NCBI RefSeq assembly: GCF_002723995.1 | Contig: NZ_BEWP01000002.1 | Span: forward strand, 1 to 64,000 | From: Gluconobacter kondonii | Lineage (GTDB): Bacteria > Pseudomonadota > Alphaproteobacteria > Acetobacterales > Acetobacteraceae | Length of the DNA stretch: 64,000 nucleotides | Reading direction: 5' to 3' | In this document: positions 24,291 to 35,319 of the stretch, in pieces | Layout: the number at the start of each line of letters is the position of its first letter | How positions within the stretch are numbered: the first letter of the stretch is position 1 | Position numbers and translations under genes: made by a program | Notes under the pieces: generated by a model | What the model saw: only the letters and a program-made list of their open reading frames with translations | Told to the model about the DNA's origin: nothing | Databases searched by the model: none

Positions 24291-25217
24291 CTACTCGGCC
24301 GCTACTAGCCCATAATTTTGCCTGATACGTCGGGCCTGATGAATGAAATAAAGCTTGGCACCTGTCATGCGGACAGAACGAAACACCAGATAAAGCGGTG
24401 CCGTCAGGGCCGTGCGAGAGGATAGCGGAATATAGGCCACCTGTCCGGCATGATGCTGCTGCATGGACTGCGGGACGAGAGAGATTCCCAGCCCCCCGGC
24501 AACCAGATTGAGAGCCGCTAGAAGCTGCGGCCCCTTCTGATGGATCCGTGGTGTAAAACCCGCTCCCAGACAGGCATCCACGATCGTTTTGTACAGGCCG
24601 TTATTGTATTGGCTCTGGTACAGGATGAAGTCCTCATTCTCGAGGTCAGTCAGTTTTAGACCTGAAGCCGGAGCATCTTTCGCCAGACGGTGCGTTCGAG
24701 GAACCGCCACCACCATAGGTTCTTCCACGATCAGTTCGACCACAACATCCGACACATCGGGAATGGACGTCCGCACAAAAGCGACATCCACCGTATCCTC
24801 CCGCAAGCCTCCCAGAAGCTGGCTGGAATTGCCCTCAGTCAGCGTCAGGCCAACGTCCGGCCAGGTTTCGCGAAACTGTCCCAGCATGTCCGGCAGACTG
24901 GGATGACACAGAGCGGAGTTGGTGAACCCGATCGACAGTTCCCCAGTCTCCCCCCGCACGATCCGGCGGACATCTTCGACGGTCTCGTCCATACGCGCGA
25001 TGACATCATACGCTCCTTTGAGCATGCTCCGTCCTGCGGACGTTAGCCGCATGCCCTTTGCATGACGCTCGAAGAGTTGAACCCCCAGTTCCTGCTCCAC
25101 TCCTTTGAGAAGCCGCGTCAGCGGGGGCTGCTGAATTCCCAGCCGCTCGGCAGCCCGGGTGAGGTTGCGCTCCTCGGCAATGGCGATGACGGCATGGAGG
25201 TGTCTGAGTTCGATCAT
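24291..25217 (-). CDS. LysR-family regulator divergent from icd-acnA
   Basis: 308 residues. The N-terminal winged helix (residues about 1-60, with LTRAAERLGIQQPPLTRLLK) is of the CatM/BenM subgroup. An effector-binding domain follows (ELSIGFTNSALCHPSLPDML, VALLxP-like SLVPQSM region). It is divergently transcribed from the isocitrate dehydrogenase gene with 115 bp between starts, the usual LysR arrangement, so it probably controls icd and acnA in response to a TCA-type organic acid. The inducer is unknown. Confidence 0.9.
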   Translation of the reverse strand: MIELRHLHAVIAIAEERNLTRAAERLGIQQPPLTRLLKGVEQELGVQLFERHAKGMRLTSAGRSMLKGAYDVIARMDETVEDVRRIVRGETGELSIGFTNSALCHPSLPDMLGQFRETWPDVGLTLTEGNSSQLLGGLREDTVDVAFVRTSIPDVSDVVVELIVEEPMVVAVPRTHRLAKDAPASGLKLTDLENEDFILYQSQYNNGLYKTIVDACLGAGFTPRIHQKGPQLLAALNLVAGGLGISLVPQSMQQHHAGQVAYIPLSSRTALTAPLYLVFRSVRMTGAKLYFIHQARRIRQNYGLVAAE

Positions 25218-25332
25218 TCCATACCTTTAAAGTATGATGAAACCCCTCTGCAAACATTGGTTCAGACACGGAACTTCTTTAAGGTCCGCAGCGTCACAGA
25301 CACATATCCTTTTGACCGGACAGGAACGCGCC

Positions 25333-26355
25333 ATGACCAAGACCATTCCCGCCACACTCATCGCCGGTGACGGAATTGGCCCGGAAATCATGCAGTCGGT
25401 CACGACCGTCATGGACGCCCTCGACGCCCCCTTCCTCTGGGATCACCAGAGCGCAGGCGTCGGCGCGTTCGATCAGCACGGAACCGCCCTCCCCGAGGCT
25501 ACACTCGACAGCATCCGCCGTACTGGACTTGTGTTGAAAGGTCCGCTGACCACCCCCGTCGGCAAGGGCTTCCGCTCCATCAACGTCACGCTGCGTCAGG
25601 CGTTCGATCTGTACGCCAACGTCCGCCCGACCCAGACGATCGTGCCCGGCGGACGGTATGAAAACGTCGATCTGGTCGTGATCCGCGAGAACATCGAAGG
25701 CCTTTATGCTGCGATGGAGCATTACATGGCCGTGGACGGAGACCCTGAAGCCGTGGCGTATGGCGCCGGCTTCAATACCCGCGCGGAATGCAACCGGATC
25801 GTCCGCTTCGCCTTTGAATACGCCATCAAGAACAACCGCAAGAAGGTCACGCTCGTCCACAAGGCGAACATCCTGAAAATTCTGAGCGGCCTGTTCCTGC
25901 ATGAAGGTCGCAAGGTCGCCGCGGAATATGAAGGCCGCGTGGCGCTGGAAGAGCGTATCGTCGATGCCTGCGCGATGGAACTCGTCATCCGTCCCGAAAA
26001 TTACGATGTCATCGTCACGACCAACCTGTTTGGCGACATTCTGTCCGATCTGACAGCAGGTCTTGTGGGCGGCTTGGGCATGGCGCCGGGCGCGAATATC
26101 GGCGAGAAAATGGGGATCTTTGAAGCCGTGCATGGCTCCGCGCCCGACATTGCCGGGCAGGGCATCGCCAATCCGCTGGCGCTGATGATGGCGGGAAGCA
26201 TGATGCTCGCCCATGTCGGACGACTGGACCTGTCCGAACGGCTTGACGGTGCGATGAAGCAGATCCTTCAGGTCGAAGGCCTCCGTACCCGCGATCTGGG
26301 CGGCAACGCCACCACACAGGACGTCACGCAGGCCCTTCTGCGCGCCATCCAGTAA
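25333..26355 (+). CDS. icd: NAD-type isocitrate dehydrogenase
   Basis: 340 residues from the ATG at 25333; the longer in-frame Met at 25234 lies in the promoter region. It is a member of the isocitrate/isopropylmalate dehydrogenase family: LIAGDGIGPEIMQSVTTV at the start, FRSINVTLRQAFDLYANVRP, DLVVIRENIEGLYAAMEH, the catalytic Tyr/Lys region and TTNLFGDILSDLTAGLVGGL, then FEAVHGSAPDIAGQGIANP. The ENIEGLY form and short length fit NAD-dependent isocitrate dehydrogenase (oxidative decarboxylation to 2-oxoglutarate). Adjacent aconitase supports this over isopropylmalate or homoisocitrate dehydrogenase, which remain possible from family alone. Confidence 0.88.
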   Translation: MTKTIPATLIAGDGIGPEIMQSVTTVMDALDAPFLWDHQSAGVGAFDQHGTALPEATLDSIRRTGLVLKGPLTTPVGKGFRSINVTLRQAFDLYANVRPTQTIVPGGRYENVDLVVIRENIEGLYAAMEHYMAVDGDPEAVAYGAGFNTRAECNRIVRFAFEYAIKNNRKKVTLVHKANILKILSGLFLHEGRKVAAEYEGRVALEERIVDACAMELVIRPENYDVIVTTNLFGDILSDLTAGLVGGLGMAPGANIGEKMGIFEAVHGSAPDIAGQGIANPLALMMAGSMMLAHVGRLDLSERLDGAMKQILQVEGLRTRDLGGNATTQDVTQALLRAIQ

Positions 26356-26388
26356 TTTTCTGACAGCCCTCCAAGGAACATTCCTATC

Positions 26389-29079
26389 ATGAAACAGGTT
26401 GGACACGACCTTCTGGACTGCCAGCGCGACCTTTCGGTTGAAGGGCGCTCCTATCGCTATTTTTCACTGCCCGTCGCGGCTGAAAAACTCGGAGACATTT
26501 CACGCCTGCCCGTCAGCCTGAAGGTTTTGCTCGAAAACGTGCTGCGTTTTACGGATGGCACGACCTATCGCGTTGAAGACGCACAGGCGATTGTCGACTG
26601 GACGAAAGCTGCACACTCCACCGCGGAAGTCCCGTTCAAGCCCGCGCGCATTCTGATGCAGGATTTCACCGGCGTTCCGGCCGTGGTCGATCTGGCCGCC
26701 ATGCGCGACGGTATTGTCTCGCTCGGCGGTGATCCGCAGAAGGTCAATCCGCTCGTCCCCGTCGATCTGGTCATCGACCATTCCGTCATGGTGGACGTGG
26801 CCGGACGCAAGGACGCGCTCCAGCAGAACGTCTCGCTGGAATTCGAGCGCAATGGTGAGCGTTATGCGTTTCTGCGCTGGGGTCAGGAAGCATTCGACCA
26901 GTTCCGCGTCGTCCCGCCGGGAGCGGGCATCTGCCATCAGGTCAATCTGGAATATCTGTCTCAGGTGGTCTGGACGGGCACGGTCGGGGACGTCACTTAC
27001 GCCTATCCCGACACGCTGTATGGCACGGATTCCCACACCACCATGGTCAACGGGCTTGGCGTTCTGGGCTGGGGCGTTGGCGGGATCGAAGCCGAAGCCG
27101 CCATGCTCGGCCAGCCGATTTCCATGCTCATTCCCGATGTCGTGGGCTTTCGGATGGACGGACGTCTGCCAGAAGGCACGACCGCGACCGATCTGGTGCT
27201 GACGGTCACGCAGATGCTGCGCGCCAAGGGCGTAGTTGGCAAGTTCGTGGAATTCTTTGGCCCGGCGCTCGATCATCTGCCGGTCGCAGATCGTGCGACC
27301 ATCGCCAACATGGCGCCGGAATATGGCGCAACCTGCGGCTTCTTCCCTGTCGATGCGCTGGCGCTCGACTATTTGCGCCAGACCGGCCGTGACGAACACC
27401 GCATTGCCCTGACCGAAGCATGGCTGCGCGCGCAGGGCATGTTCCGCGATGCCTCCACGCCGGAGCCGGTCTTTTCGGACGTTCTGACGCTGGATCTGAG
27501 CACAGTCACGCCCTGCATTTCCGGCCCCAAGCGCCCGCAGGACCGGATCGAACTCTCCGCTGCCACCCCGGCTTTCGAAAAAGCCCTAACGGAAGCGCTC
27601 GGCGTCAAACCGGACGCGATTCACAAGACTGCCCCCGTCGCTGGCACGGATTATGCGATCGGGCACGGTTCCATCGTCATCGCCGCCATCACATCCTGCA
27701 CCAACACGTCCAATCCCGCCGTTCTGGTCGCAGCCGGACTGGTGGCCCGCAAGGCCCGTGCACTCGGTCTGATGCCGAAGCCGTGGGTCAAAACGTCTCT
27801 CGCACCGGGCTCGCAGGTCGTGACAGACTATCTGGATCGCGCCAATCTGAGCGCCGATCTGGACGCGCTGGGTTTTGAGACGGTCGGTTATGGCTGCACG
27901 ACCTGCATCGGCAATTCCGGCCCGCTGGCGAAGGAACTGGTGGACACGATCGAAGGCAATGGTCTGGTCGCAACGTCTGTCCTGTCCGGCAACCGCAACT
28001 TCGAGGGCCGGATTTCGCCCAACGTGCGGGCCAATTATCTCGCAAGCCCGCCGCTTGTCGTCGCCTATGCGCTGCTGGGAACGATGCGCGAGGACATCAC
28101 GACGGCTGTGCTCGGACATGGTCCCGACGGCACGCCGGTCCACCTGCGCGATATCTGGCCGGCCAACCATGAAATCGCCGAGCTCGTCGGCTCCGCCGTC
28201 ACGCGCGAAGCGTTCGTCGAGCGCTACAGCCACATCACGGAAGGCACGAAAGAATGGCAGGCTCTGGCCTCTGCCGGAACCTCAGCCACCTATGACTGGC
28301 AGCCCGGCTCGACCTATGTGCAGAACCCGCCCTATTTCGACGGGCTGACGGCCGAACCCGCACCTACGAAAGACATTTCAGGTGCGCGGATTCTGGCACT
28401 GCTGGGCGACAACATCACGACCGACCACATCTCGCCGGCCGGTGCGATTGCGGCCTCTTCTCCTGCGGGCGTGTATCTTCAGGAGCATCAGGTTGCGGTG
28501 AAGGATTTCAATTCCTACGGCTCCCGTCGCGGCAATGACCGCGTCATGGTCCGGGGAACCTTCGCCAATATCCGCATCCGCAACGAAATGGCGCCGGGAA
28601 CCGAGGGCGGTGTCACGCTGCATCAACCGGACGGCACGCAGATGTCCATCTATGATGCTGCCAGCCGCTACGCACAGGACGACGTACCGCTCGTGGTGTT
28701 CGGGGGCAAGGAATACGGGATGGGCTCATCGCGTGACTGGGCCGCGAAAGGCACGCGCCTGTTGGGTATCAAAGCCGTCATCGCCGAGAGCTTCGAGCGC
28801 ATCCACCGCTCCAACCTCGTCGGCATGGGCGTCCTGCCCCTGACCTTCGAGCCGGGCACGACGCGGAAAACACTGGGTCTGGACGGAACGGAGACGATTG
28901 CCATCCACGGCATCGAAACCCTGACGCCGCGCCAGACCCTGACCATGACGATCACCCGTCAGGATGGCAGCACACAGGACGCCCCCCTACTGTGCCGTGT
29001 CGATACGGTCGATGAGGCGGACTATTACCGCAACGGAGGCATCCTGCCTTACGTTCTGCGAGGAATGGCGTCAGCCTAA
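26389..29079 (+). CDS. acnA: Aconitate hydratase
   Basis: 896 residues, full length for AcnA, converting citrate to isocitrate with a 4Fe-4S cluster. Cluster cysteines are visible in [11 protein letters not shown] and in [14 protein letters not shown]. Other signatures are [54 protein letters not shown] and the swivel-domain [16 protein letters not shown]. It lies 33 bp after icd, so the two steps from citrate to 2-oxoglutarate form one operon. A strong terminator follows. Confidence 0.96.
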   Translation: MKQVGHDLLDCQRDLSVEGRSYRYFSLPVAAEKLGDISRLPVSLKVLLENVLRFTDGTTYRVEDAQAIVDWTKAAHSTAEVPFKPARILMQDFTGVPAVVDLAAMRDGIVSLGGDPQKVNPLVPVDLVIDHSVMVDVAGRKDALQQNVSLEFERNGERYAFLRWGQEAFDQFRVVPPGAGICHQVNLEYLSQVVWTGTVGDVTYAYPDTLYGTDSHTTMVNGLGVLGWGVGGIEAEAAMLGQPISMLIPDVVGFRMDGRLPEGTTATDLVLTVTQMLRAKGVVGKFVEFFGPALDHLPVADRATIANMAPEYGATCGFFPVDALALDYLRQTGRDEHRIALTEAWLRAQGMFRDASTPEPVFSDVLTLDLSTVTPCISGPKRPQDRIELSAATPAFEKALTEALGVKPDAIHKTAPVAGTDYAIGHGSIVIAAITSCTNTSNPAVLVAAGLVARKARALGLMPKPWVKTSLAPGSQVVTDYLDRANLSADLDALGFETVGYGCTTCIGNSGPLAKELVDTIEGNGLVATSVLSGNRNFEGRISPNVRANYLASPPLVVAYALLGTMREDITTAVLGHGPDGTPVHLRDIWPANHEIAELVGSAVTREAFVERYSHITEGTKEWQALASAGTSATYDWQPGSTYVQNPPYFDGLTAEPAPTKDISGARILALLGDNITTDHISPAGAIAASSPAGVYLQEHQVAVKDFNSYGSRRGNDRVMVRGTFANIRIRNEMAPGTEGGVTLHQPDGTQMSIYDAASRYAQDDVPLVVFGGKEYGMGSSRDWAAKGTRLLGIKAVIAESFERIHRSNLVGMGVLPLTFEPGTTRKTLGLDGTETIAIHGIETLTPRQTLTMTITRQDGSTQDAPLLCRVDTVDEADYYRNGGILPYVLRGMASA

Positions 29080-29111
29080 AAAAAGGGCGGGGTTTCGGCC
29101 CCGCCATTTTG
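29078..29111. terminator. Bidirectional terminator between acnA and the LysE-family gene
   Basis: A-run, then GGCGGGG-TTTCG-GCCCCGCC, then TTTT. It sits between convergent stops at 29079 and 29121 and is usable from both strands. Confidence 0.9.
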
Positions 29112-29120
29112 GTTTGAAGT

Positions 29121-29753
29121 TCAGGCTCTGCGGCTCAGCGCCAGTTTGAGACTGAACGCCAGAAAAATACTGCCCGTCAGCCGGTCCATGCGGCGCACGA
29201 CCGTCGCACTCGACAAAAACCGTCCGAGAGGCACCGTCAGCACAACAAGCAGCGCCAGCCACGAGAACGACAACAGCGCCTGAATGGCCGTCAGAAGGAG
29301 CGAAAACTCCTTTACGTTCACATGCGGCGGAATGAACTGCGGCATGAACGTCATGTAGAAAATGCCGACTTTGGGATTGAGCAGATTGGTTAGCAGCCCA
29401 CGGCGAAAGGCCGCCCGGGCATCAGCCTGTACCGGCACTGCATCTGCTGTTCCAAGGGACGTCCGGGGATGGAGGATCAGCCCGATCCCAAGCCACGCCA
29501 GATACAGCGCACCGGCCCATTTGACGACCGTAAACGCCGTTTCCGACGCCGCAAGCAGGGCCGTCAGGCCAAATGCCGCCGCAAGCCCCCAGATCCCAAG
29601 TCCAAGACAGATCCCCACAACCGCGGCCAGACCGGCCTTCCAGCCCGACGTCGTAGCGGTTCGCAGCGTCATGGCCGTATCGAGGCCCGGTGTAATCGTG
29701 AAGACGGCAGCCGCAGCCGCAAAAGTGAGAAGGGGGATCAGATAAGGGTGCAT
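29121..29753 (-). CDS. LysE/RhtB-family amino-acid exporter
   Basis: 210 residues, about six membrane helices. Family signatures are FTITPGLDTAMTLRTATTSG near the N terminus, AGLAAVVGICLGLGIWGLAA, and KVGIFYMTFMPQFI in the middle (the N-P-K region, here LLNPKVGIF). RhtB-type carriers export amino acids such as homoserine, threonine or lysine; the substrate here cannot be assigned. It converges on acnA and shares its terminator. Confidence 0.9.
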   Translation of the reverse strand: MHPYLIPLLTFAAAAAVFTITPGLDTAMTLRTATTSGWKAGLAAVVGICLGLGIWGLAAAFGLTALLAASETAFTVVKWAGALYLAWLGIGLILHPRTSLGTADAVPVQADARAAFRRGLLTNLLNPKVGIFYMTFMPQFIPPHVNVKEFSLLLTAIQALLSFSWLALLVVLTVPLGRFLSSATVVRRMDRLTGSIFLAFSLKLALSRRA

Positions 29754-29799
29754 GATCGAAACCTACACCCCGTCCTGAAAATCCCCAATCCCCTTTTCT

Positions 29800-31371
29800 T
29801 TATCCGGCTTTTGCAGCCACGGGCAGACGAATCAGGTAATCGAAGGCGGACAGGGACGCCTTGGCCCCCTCACCCATGGCAATGACGATCTGCTTGTACG
29901 GGACCGTCGTCACATCTCCCGCTGCAAACACGCCGGGGACGGATGTCGCACAGTGGTCGTTAATAACGATCTCGCCATACGGGCTGAGTTTCAGCGCGCC
30001 CTTCAGCCATTCGGAGTTGGGCAGCAGGCCGATCTGAATGAACACGCCATCCGTCTTGATCTGATGCAGCCCACCATCACCGTCGCTATAGGTCAGACCC
30101 GTGACTTCCTTGCCGTCCCCTTCGATCTTCGTGGTCAGGGCGTTCGTCAGGACCGTGACATTCGACAGGCTCAGCAGCTTGTCCTGCAACACCTTGTCGG
30201 CTTTCAAATGCGCGCCACGCTGCAAGAGCGTGACATGCGAGACAATGCCTGCAAGGTCAATTGCTGCTTCCACACCGCTATTGCCGCCACCAGCCACCAC
30301 AACCGGGCGGCCCTTGTAGAACGGACCATCGCAATGCGGGCAGTAGGCCACGCCCTTGGTGCGATATTCGTCTTCGCCCGGAACCCCCAGATGCCGCCAG
30401 CGCGCGCCGGTCGCAATAATAACCGTCTTCGAACGGAGCGTCGCGCCGCTTTCCAGAACGATCTGGTGCAGACCACCGACGTCCTCAGCCGGGATCAACT
30501 TGGCTGCCAACTGCGAGGCGATAATCTGCACGTCATACTGCCGCACATGAGCCTCAAGTGCTGCTGACAGTTTCGGACCTTCCGTTTCCTGCACGGAAAT
30601 GAAGTTCTCGATCCCGGCCGTGTCCATGACCTGACCACCAAACCGTTCTGCCACAAGACCGGTCCGTAGGCCCTTACGAGCGGAATAGATCGCAGCTGCA
30701 TCACCAGCAGGCCCGGCGCCAAGCACCAACACGTCAAACGGAGCCATATCGTTCAGCTTTTCCGCCGAACGCGCGACCGAGGCCGTGTCCAGCTTGGCCA
30801 GAATATCCGCCACTTCCATCCGGCCAGACGCAAAAGGCTCACCATTCAGATAGACCTGCGGGACCGAGCGGATGCCGAGGCGCTCTACTTCTTCCTGAAA
30901 ATCCGCGCCATCAATAGCGGTGTGATGGATTTTCGGGTTCAGCACACTCATCGCATTGAGCGCCTGCACCACGTCCGGGCAGTTCTGGCAGGACTGTGAG
31001 AAATACGTCTCGAAATGGAACTCCCCGTCCAGCGCGCGGATCTGTTCGACAACATCCGCATCGATCTTCGGCGGATGGCCGCTGACCTGAAGCAGCGCCA
31101 GAACCAGAGACGTGAACTCATGCCCCATCGGCAGACCCGCAAAGCAGACCTGAATATCCGTATCCGGACGGCGGATGACGAATGACGGCGTACGGGAACC
31201 CTGCCCCTTGTCCGAAAACGTGACCTTGGGGGACAGGCTGGCAATATCTTCCAGCAGGCCACGCACTTCTGCCGACCGGGCATCTGCGCCAAGGGTCGCC
31301 TCAAGCACGACCGCATCACGCAGGTACTCCATATAGGCGCGCATCTGGGTTTTCAGGTCGTCCTGAAGCAT
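29800..31371 (-). CDS. ahpF: Alkyl hydroperoxide reductase subunit F
   Basis: 523 residues, full-length AhpF. The N-terminal double thioredoxin-like domain carries CQNC (about residue 129), followed by an FAD domain with [20 protein letters not shown], the redox-active CPHC in [13 protein letters not shown], the NAD(P)H motif [18 protein letters not shown] and the closing [26 protein letters not shown]. It passes electrons from NADH to AhpC. It lies downstream of ahpC on the same strand with about 125 bp between them. Confidence 0.97.
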   Translation of the reverse strand: MLQDDLKTQMRAYMEYLRDAVVLEATLGADARSAEVRGLLEDIASLSPKVTFSDKGQGSRTPSFVIRRPDTDIQVCFAGLPMGHEFTSLVLALLQVSGHPPKIDADVVEQIRALDGEFHFETYFSQSCQNCPDVVQALNAMSVLNPKIHHTAIDGADFQEEVERLGIRSVPQVYLNGEPFASGRMEVADILAKLDTASVARSAEKLNDMAPFDVLVLGAGPAGDAAAIYSARKGLRTGLVAERFGGQVMDTAGIENFISVQETEGPKLSAALEAHVRQYDVQIIASQLAAKLIPAEDVGGLHQIVLESGATLRSKTVIIATGARWRHLGVPGEDEYRTKGVAYCPHCDGPFYKGRPVVVAGGGNSGVEAAIDLAGIVSHVTLLQRGAHLKADKVLQDKLLSLSNVTVLTNALTTKIEGDGKEVTGLTYSDGDGGLHQIKTDGVFIQIGLLPNSEWLKGALKLSPYGEIVINDHCATSVPGVFAAGDVTTVPYKQIVIAMGEGAKASLSAFDYLIRLPVAAKAG

Positions 31372-31495
31372 CTTTTTTCTCCGGATTACGGGACTGAATA
31401 TTTGGAACCGGAAGACTGTCCGGCGCAGCCGCCCCTCTCAGGAGGCGGAAGCGGGTGGAGCCCGAAAGCCCCACCCTGATCAGATCCGGGAAGGA

Positions 31496-32059
31496 TCAGA
31501 TCTTGCCGACGAGGTCGAGGGACGGCTTGAGCGTTTCGCCGCCTTCCTTCCACTTGGCCGGGCAGACTTCGCCCGGATGGCTTGCGACATACTGTGCAGC
31601 CTGGATCTTCTCCAGCAGTTCGGTCGCGCTGCGGCCGACGCCACCGGCAGTGATCTCGATGTACTGGATCTTGCCTTCCGGATCGATCAGGAACGTGCCG
31701 CGATCGGCCATGCCAGCTTCTTCGATCAGCACATCAAAGTTGCGTGCAATCGCGCCCGTCGGGTCGCCCAGCATCGTGTACTGGATCTTGCCGATGGCCG
31801 GGGACGTGTCGTGCCAGGCCTTGTGCGTGAAATGCTTGTCCGTGGAGACGGAGAAGATTTCCACGCCCAGCTTGTCGAAAGCGGCCTGGTTGTCGGCGAG
31901 GTCTTCGAGTTCCGTCGGGCAGACGAACGTGAAGTCGGCCGGATAGAAGAAGAAAACGGACCACTTGCCGCGCACGTCGGTGTCCGTGACCGTGAGGAAC
32001 TCACCGTTGCGGAAAGCATCGGTGGAGAAGGGCTTCAGCGGGGAGTTGATGCGTACCAT
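31496..32059 (-). CDS. ahpC: Alkyl hydroperoxide reductase subunit C (2-Cys peroxiredoxin)
   Basis: 187 residues from the ATG at 32059, which has AGGAGAC upstream; the in-frame Met at 32110 is less likely. Peroxidatic Cys47 is in [19 protein letters not shown], resolving Cys166 is in [10 protein letters not shown], and the GGVGRS segment is typical. It reduces H2O2, organic peroxides and peroxynitrite, with AhpF as reductant. It is divergent from oxyR with 246 bp between starts, consistent with OxyR control. I looked for an OxyR operator in that gap and found no convincing match. Confidence 0.97.
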   Translation of the reverse strand: MVRINSPLKPFSTDAFRNGEFLTVTDTDVRGKWSVFFFYPADFTFVCPTELEDLADNQAAFDKLGVEIFSVSTDKHFTHKAWHDTSPAIGKIQYTMLGDPTGAIARNFDVLIEEAGMADRGTFLIDPEGKIQYIEITAGGVGRSATELLEKIQAAQYVASHPGEVCPAKWKEGGETLKPSLDLVGKI

Positions 32060-32305
32060 CAGACTGTCTCCTGACCTTGGGTTGGTGTTGTGTTGCGGAC
32101 TCTGTGTCACACAGAAAGAGAGGGACAGGAAACAGTTCCTGTCAATATGACTGATCGCTAAAACCGAACTTATGAGATGAAGATATCAAGACTCCCGATC
32201 ATGATATGAATCCTGCCCGCAGGAAACCGCCTCTTCCGACGTTATTTTTCTTTAACAGGCAGAACCGCACTTCCCCATAACGTTATTCGGTCTTATCTAT
32301 GGGAT

Positions 32306-33244
32306 ATGAGCTATGTTCCCCTTTCCGGCCTATCCCTGCGCGATATCGAATATGTGGTGGCGGTCGATGACCTGCGCAACTTCTCCCGCGCTGCCGAACG
32401 CTGCGGCGTCAGTCAGGCCGGGTTGTCAGAACAGGTCCGCAAACTCGAACAGCTTCTGGACGTCACACTTTTCGAGCGTTCGCGGCGTCACGTCGCCCCG
32501 ACTCCTGATGGCGAGCGTCTGCTCGCGCTCGGACGGGAGGTTCTCGCAGCGGCCCGCAACCTGCTTGAAGTCGCCCGCGCCCAAACCGGGCCGATGGAAG
32601 GCGCACTCCGGCTCGGCGTCATTCCCACGCTCGGCCCGTATTACATTCCGGGCCTTCTACCCCGTCTGCGCGAGCATTATCCAGCACTCAGCCTGCGCCT
32701 GCGCGAAAGCATGACGGACACGCTGGTCCATGCCCTGCGCAACAGCGAACTGGACGTCGCCCTGATGGCCCTGCCCGCGCCCTCAGACGCTCTGGAAAGC
32801 GCACCAATTTTTGAGGAATCTTTTCTTGCCGTGTTTCCGAGCACGCATGAACTGGCGCAGAAACCCAAACTTTCCCTCAGTCAGCTCGGCCGGCCGGACC
32901 TGCTGCTTCTGGAGGACGGGCATTGCCTGCGCGATCAGGCCCTGTCCATCTGCCCGACCGTTCCGCGCGAGGGCGAACAGCGTCTGGCCACCAGCCTTGA
33001 AATGCTGTGGTACATGATCGGAGCGGGCGAAGGCTTTTCTCTCATCCCCCAGCTTGCACTGCGCAACCGGGTGGACTTCGAGGATCTCATCACCGTTCGC
33101 CCGCTTCCCGAACCCGAAGCGCGCCGCACGATCGGTCTGACCTGGCGCGCATCGGACCCACGGGCTCCAGTCTTTCGCGATTTCGCAGCCTATCTCCGGA
33201 GCATCACACCGGAAAACTGCCACGCCATCGCCAAAGAACGGTAA
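32306..33244 (+). CDS. oxyR: OxyR peroxide-sensing LysR regulator
   Basis: 312 residues. The N-terminal winged helix is LRDIEYVVAVDDLRNFSRAA and following. The OxyR-specific redox pair is present: Cys207 and Cys216 in EDGHCLRDQALSIC, spaced as in Escherichia coli Cys199/Cys208. MLWYMIGAGEGFSLIPQLA is also characteristic. It is divergent from ahpC-ahpF and is the expected activator of that pair. Confidence 0.95.
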   Translation: MSYVPLSGLSLRDIEYVVAVDDLRNFSRAAERCGVSQAGLSEQVRKLEQLLDVTLFERSRRHVAPTPDGERLLALGREVLAAARNLLEVARAQTGPMEGALRLGVIPTLGPYYIPGLLPRLREHYPALSLRLRESMTDTLVHALRNSELDVALMALPAPSDALESAPIFEESFLAVFPSTHELAQKPKLSLSQLGRPDLLLLEDGHCLRDQALSICPTVPREGEQRLATSLEMLWYMIGAGEGFSLIPQLALRNRVDFEDLITVRPLPEPEARRTIGLTWRASDPRAPVFRDFAAYLRSITPENCHAIAKER

Positions 33245-33252
33245 AAGCCGGC

Positions 33253-33711
33253 TTATTCGGCAGCGTTGCAGCGATGGGTTGAGCCGGGGAAATCCGAGCA
33301 TTCGCCCTTCACGGAATCCCAGCGGAAATCCATTTCATCACCCGCCATGCCGTTCTTCTGGTACGCGGTCGTCACCGCGCTCACATTCGTCACATGGCCT
33401 TTGGTGTAAACCAGTTCCACATAACCGTTATAGAAACCCGGGATCTTGCCCACACCTTCGAAATAGGTCGGTTTGCCGTCTTTCCCCGGTACTGCGAACA
33501 GCTTGACGACCTGAGCCGGGGTTGCATGTTCCAGCTTGCGCAGGAACTCTGGTGAAAGGGTCTGACAGCTGATTTCCGGGCGTGGGTCTTCGCCCACATT
33601 CGACTGCCAGCAGGCCGTCTGGCCCGGCAGCGGCGTCGCGGACGCCAGATGCGGCGCAACGAGCGCCGCCCCAAAAGCTGCGGCCATCGTGACATGCTTC
33701 AAACGTATCAT
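33253..33711 (-). CDS. Hypothetical periplasmic protein
   Basis: 152 residues from the ATG at 33711. A signal peptide (hydrophobic residues 5-22, likely cleavage after SATP or near LASA) precedes a mature part with four cysteines (TACWQSN, ISCQTLS, GECSDFP, HRCNAAE), spaced so that two disulfides are plausible. The mature region around GKPTYFEGVGKIPGFYNGYV shows no family I recognise. It converges with oxyR (8 bp between stops). An in-frame start at 33792 would destroy the signal peptide. Confidence 0.75.
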   Translation of the reverse strand: MIRLKHVTMAAAFGAALVAPHLASATPLPGQTACWQSNVGEDPRPEISCQTLSPEFLRKLEHATPAQVVKLFAVPGKDGKPTYFEGVGKIPGFYNGYVELVYTKGHVTNVSAVTTAYQKNGMAGDEMDFRWDSVKGECSDFPGSTHRCNAAE

Positions 33712-33816
33712 CTGTAAAATGCTCCAGCAGAATTCTCTGTTTTCCGAACCTATCACAGCCCTCTTCCGGAACCCACAGACCCTGCCGAACACCTTTTACG
33801 GAAATACCCACCCCTA

Positions 33817-35091
33817 TCAGGCCGGAGGCACTTCAACTGCGGAAGGCCTCTCGGGATACAGCCAACGCGCTACCCGCCCCATACTCAGGCCCTGAACAAT
33901 GATCGTGAACACCACAACACCGTAGCACACAGGCAAAAGCGTATCGCGCAGTTCCCCCGCCGGGAGCCCCAGCGCGAGCGCAACAGAAATACCGCCCCGC
34001 AGCCCGCCCCAAGTCAGGAGGCCCAGCGCACGCCCCCGCTCTCCGGGTTGGAGCTGCACGGGAATGGTACACAGGAAAACACTTGCCCCGCGCACCAGAA
34101 CCGAAAGCGGAATGGCCACCACCATCATCAGGAACGGCGCCAGATGAGGCCTGATTTCCAGCAGTTCAAACCCGATCAACAGAAACAGCAGAGCGTTCAG
34201 GATCTCGTCGATCAGGTTCCAGAACCCTACCATTTCTTCACGGGATTGCGGCGTAATGGCCCTGTGCCCCGCCTTGCTGGCCAGACTCATTCCGGCCACT
34301 ACGACCGCGATTGGTCCGGACATATGCAGCCCGTTCGCAAGGCTATAGGTACCCGCCGCCAGCGCCAGAGAGCCCAGAAGATCGATCTGCGCATCCTCGA
34401 CGCCGCGTAGCAGCGTCACTGCCAGCCAGCCCGTGAAGGCTCCGAACAACCCGCCTCCCACGGCTTCGACCAGAAAACGCAAGATGAAATCACTGGCCGA
34501 GACGGACGCGATGTCTCCCGTAGCCATCCCGATCATCGTTCCGTAAATGACGACACCTACGCCATCATTGAACAGGCTCTCTCCCGCGAATGTCGCCTGA
34601 AGCGAGGGCGGCAGCCCCAGACGCCGCAACATGCCCACAACCGAGACCGGGTCGGTCGGCGCCAGCATCGCGCCCAGCAGCACGCACCAGCTGAAAGGCA
34701 CAGCAAGCCCGAATACGGGAAAAATGAACCAGACCGGAACCGCCAGAAGTGCTACGGCCAGCGATGTTCCCACAATCGCCAGCGCCGCGACCGCCTTACC
34801 GCGAGATACGATCATTCCCAGATCGACCTGCATCGCCCCTGCGAACAGCAGGAAGGACAGTGCCCCGTCGAGTAGTGTCCGAGGCAGGTTGATCGTGCCC
34901 AGCAAGCTCCGGGGAACCTCTTGCAGATCATAGCCCTCAAAAAGCGGATTCAGGAGCACCACGACCAAAGAAATCAGCATCGAAAACAGCAGGATTCCGA
35001 TGGCCAATGGGAGTTTCAGGGTTCGGTAATTGATGATTCCAAGCAGCGTTGCCACGGCCAGCAGCAGAGCAAACAGCCCCAGAGAATTCAT
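33817..35091 (-). CDS. CPA1-family Na+/H+ antiporter (NhaP-like)
   Basis: 424 residues from the ATG at 35091, about twelve membrane helices. CPA1 signatures are GAMLAPTDPVSVVGMLRRLG, FAGESLFNDGVGVVIYG (the ion-binding ND pair), and the late LLTWGGLRGGISVALALGLP. It exchanges Na+ or K+ for H+ across the inner membrane and could matter for an acid-producing bacterium. The open frame extends upstream to 35169 without hydrophobic sequence, so the shorter start is preferred. Confidence 0.92.
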   Translation of the reverse strand: MNSLGLFALLLAVATLLGIINYRTLKLPLAIGILLFSMLISLVVVLLNPLFEGYDLQEVPRSLLGTINLPRTLLDGALSFLLFAGAMQVDLGMIVSRGKAVAALAIVGTSLAVALLAVPVWFIFPVFGLAVPFSWCVLLGAMLAPTDPVSVVGMLRRLGLPPSLQATFAGESLFNDGVGVVIYGTMIGMATGDIASVSASDFILRFLVEAVGGGLFGAFTGWLAVTLLRGVEDAQIDLLGSLALAAGTYSLANGLHMSGPIAVVVAGMSLASKAGHRAITPQSREEMVGFWNLIDEILNALLFLLIGFELLEIRPHLAPFLMMVVAIPLSVLVRGASVFLCTIPVQLQPGERGRALGLLTWGGLRGGISVALALGLPAGELRDTLLPVCYGVVVFTIIVQGLSMGRVARWLYPERPSAVEVPPA

Positions 35092-35319
35092 AACCGCACT
35101 GTCCCTTCCCGATCTCTGCCCCCGCAACGACAGACGCCATGACAAGCCAGCCGCGGACAGATCCATCATGCTTAACTACGCGGAGCACCCGGAAGTTTCT
35201 TTTGAAAGACGCCACGCACTATCACCAGCACGCTTACGCTTCCTTACCGTTCCTGACATGACAGACGTTACGGCAGCACGCATTCTTTGGCGGAACAGCA
35301 ACCGGAGGAAACGGAATTC

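Noticed and set aside
32060-32305. Possible OxyR operator between ahpC and oxyR
   Set aside because: I looked for the ATAG-N7-CTAT tandem pattern and found only scattered ATAT and CTAT fragments (some near 32290-32310). It is biologically expected but not supported well enough by sequence.
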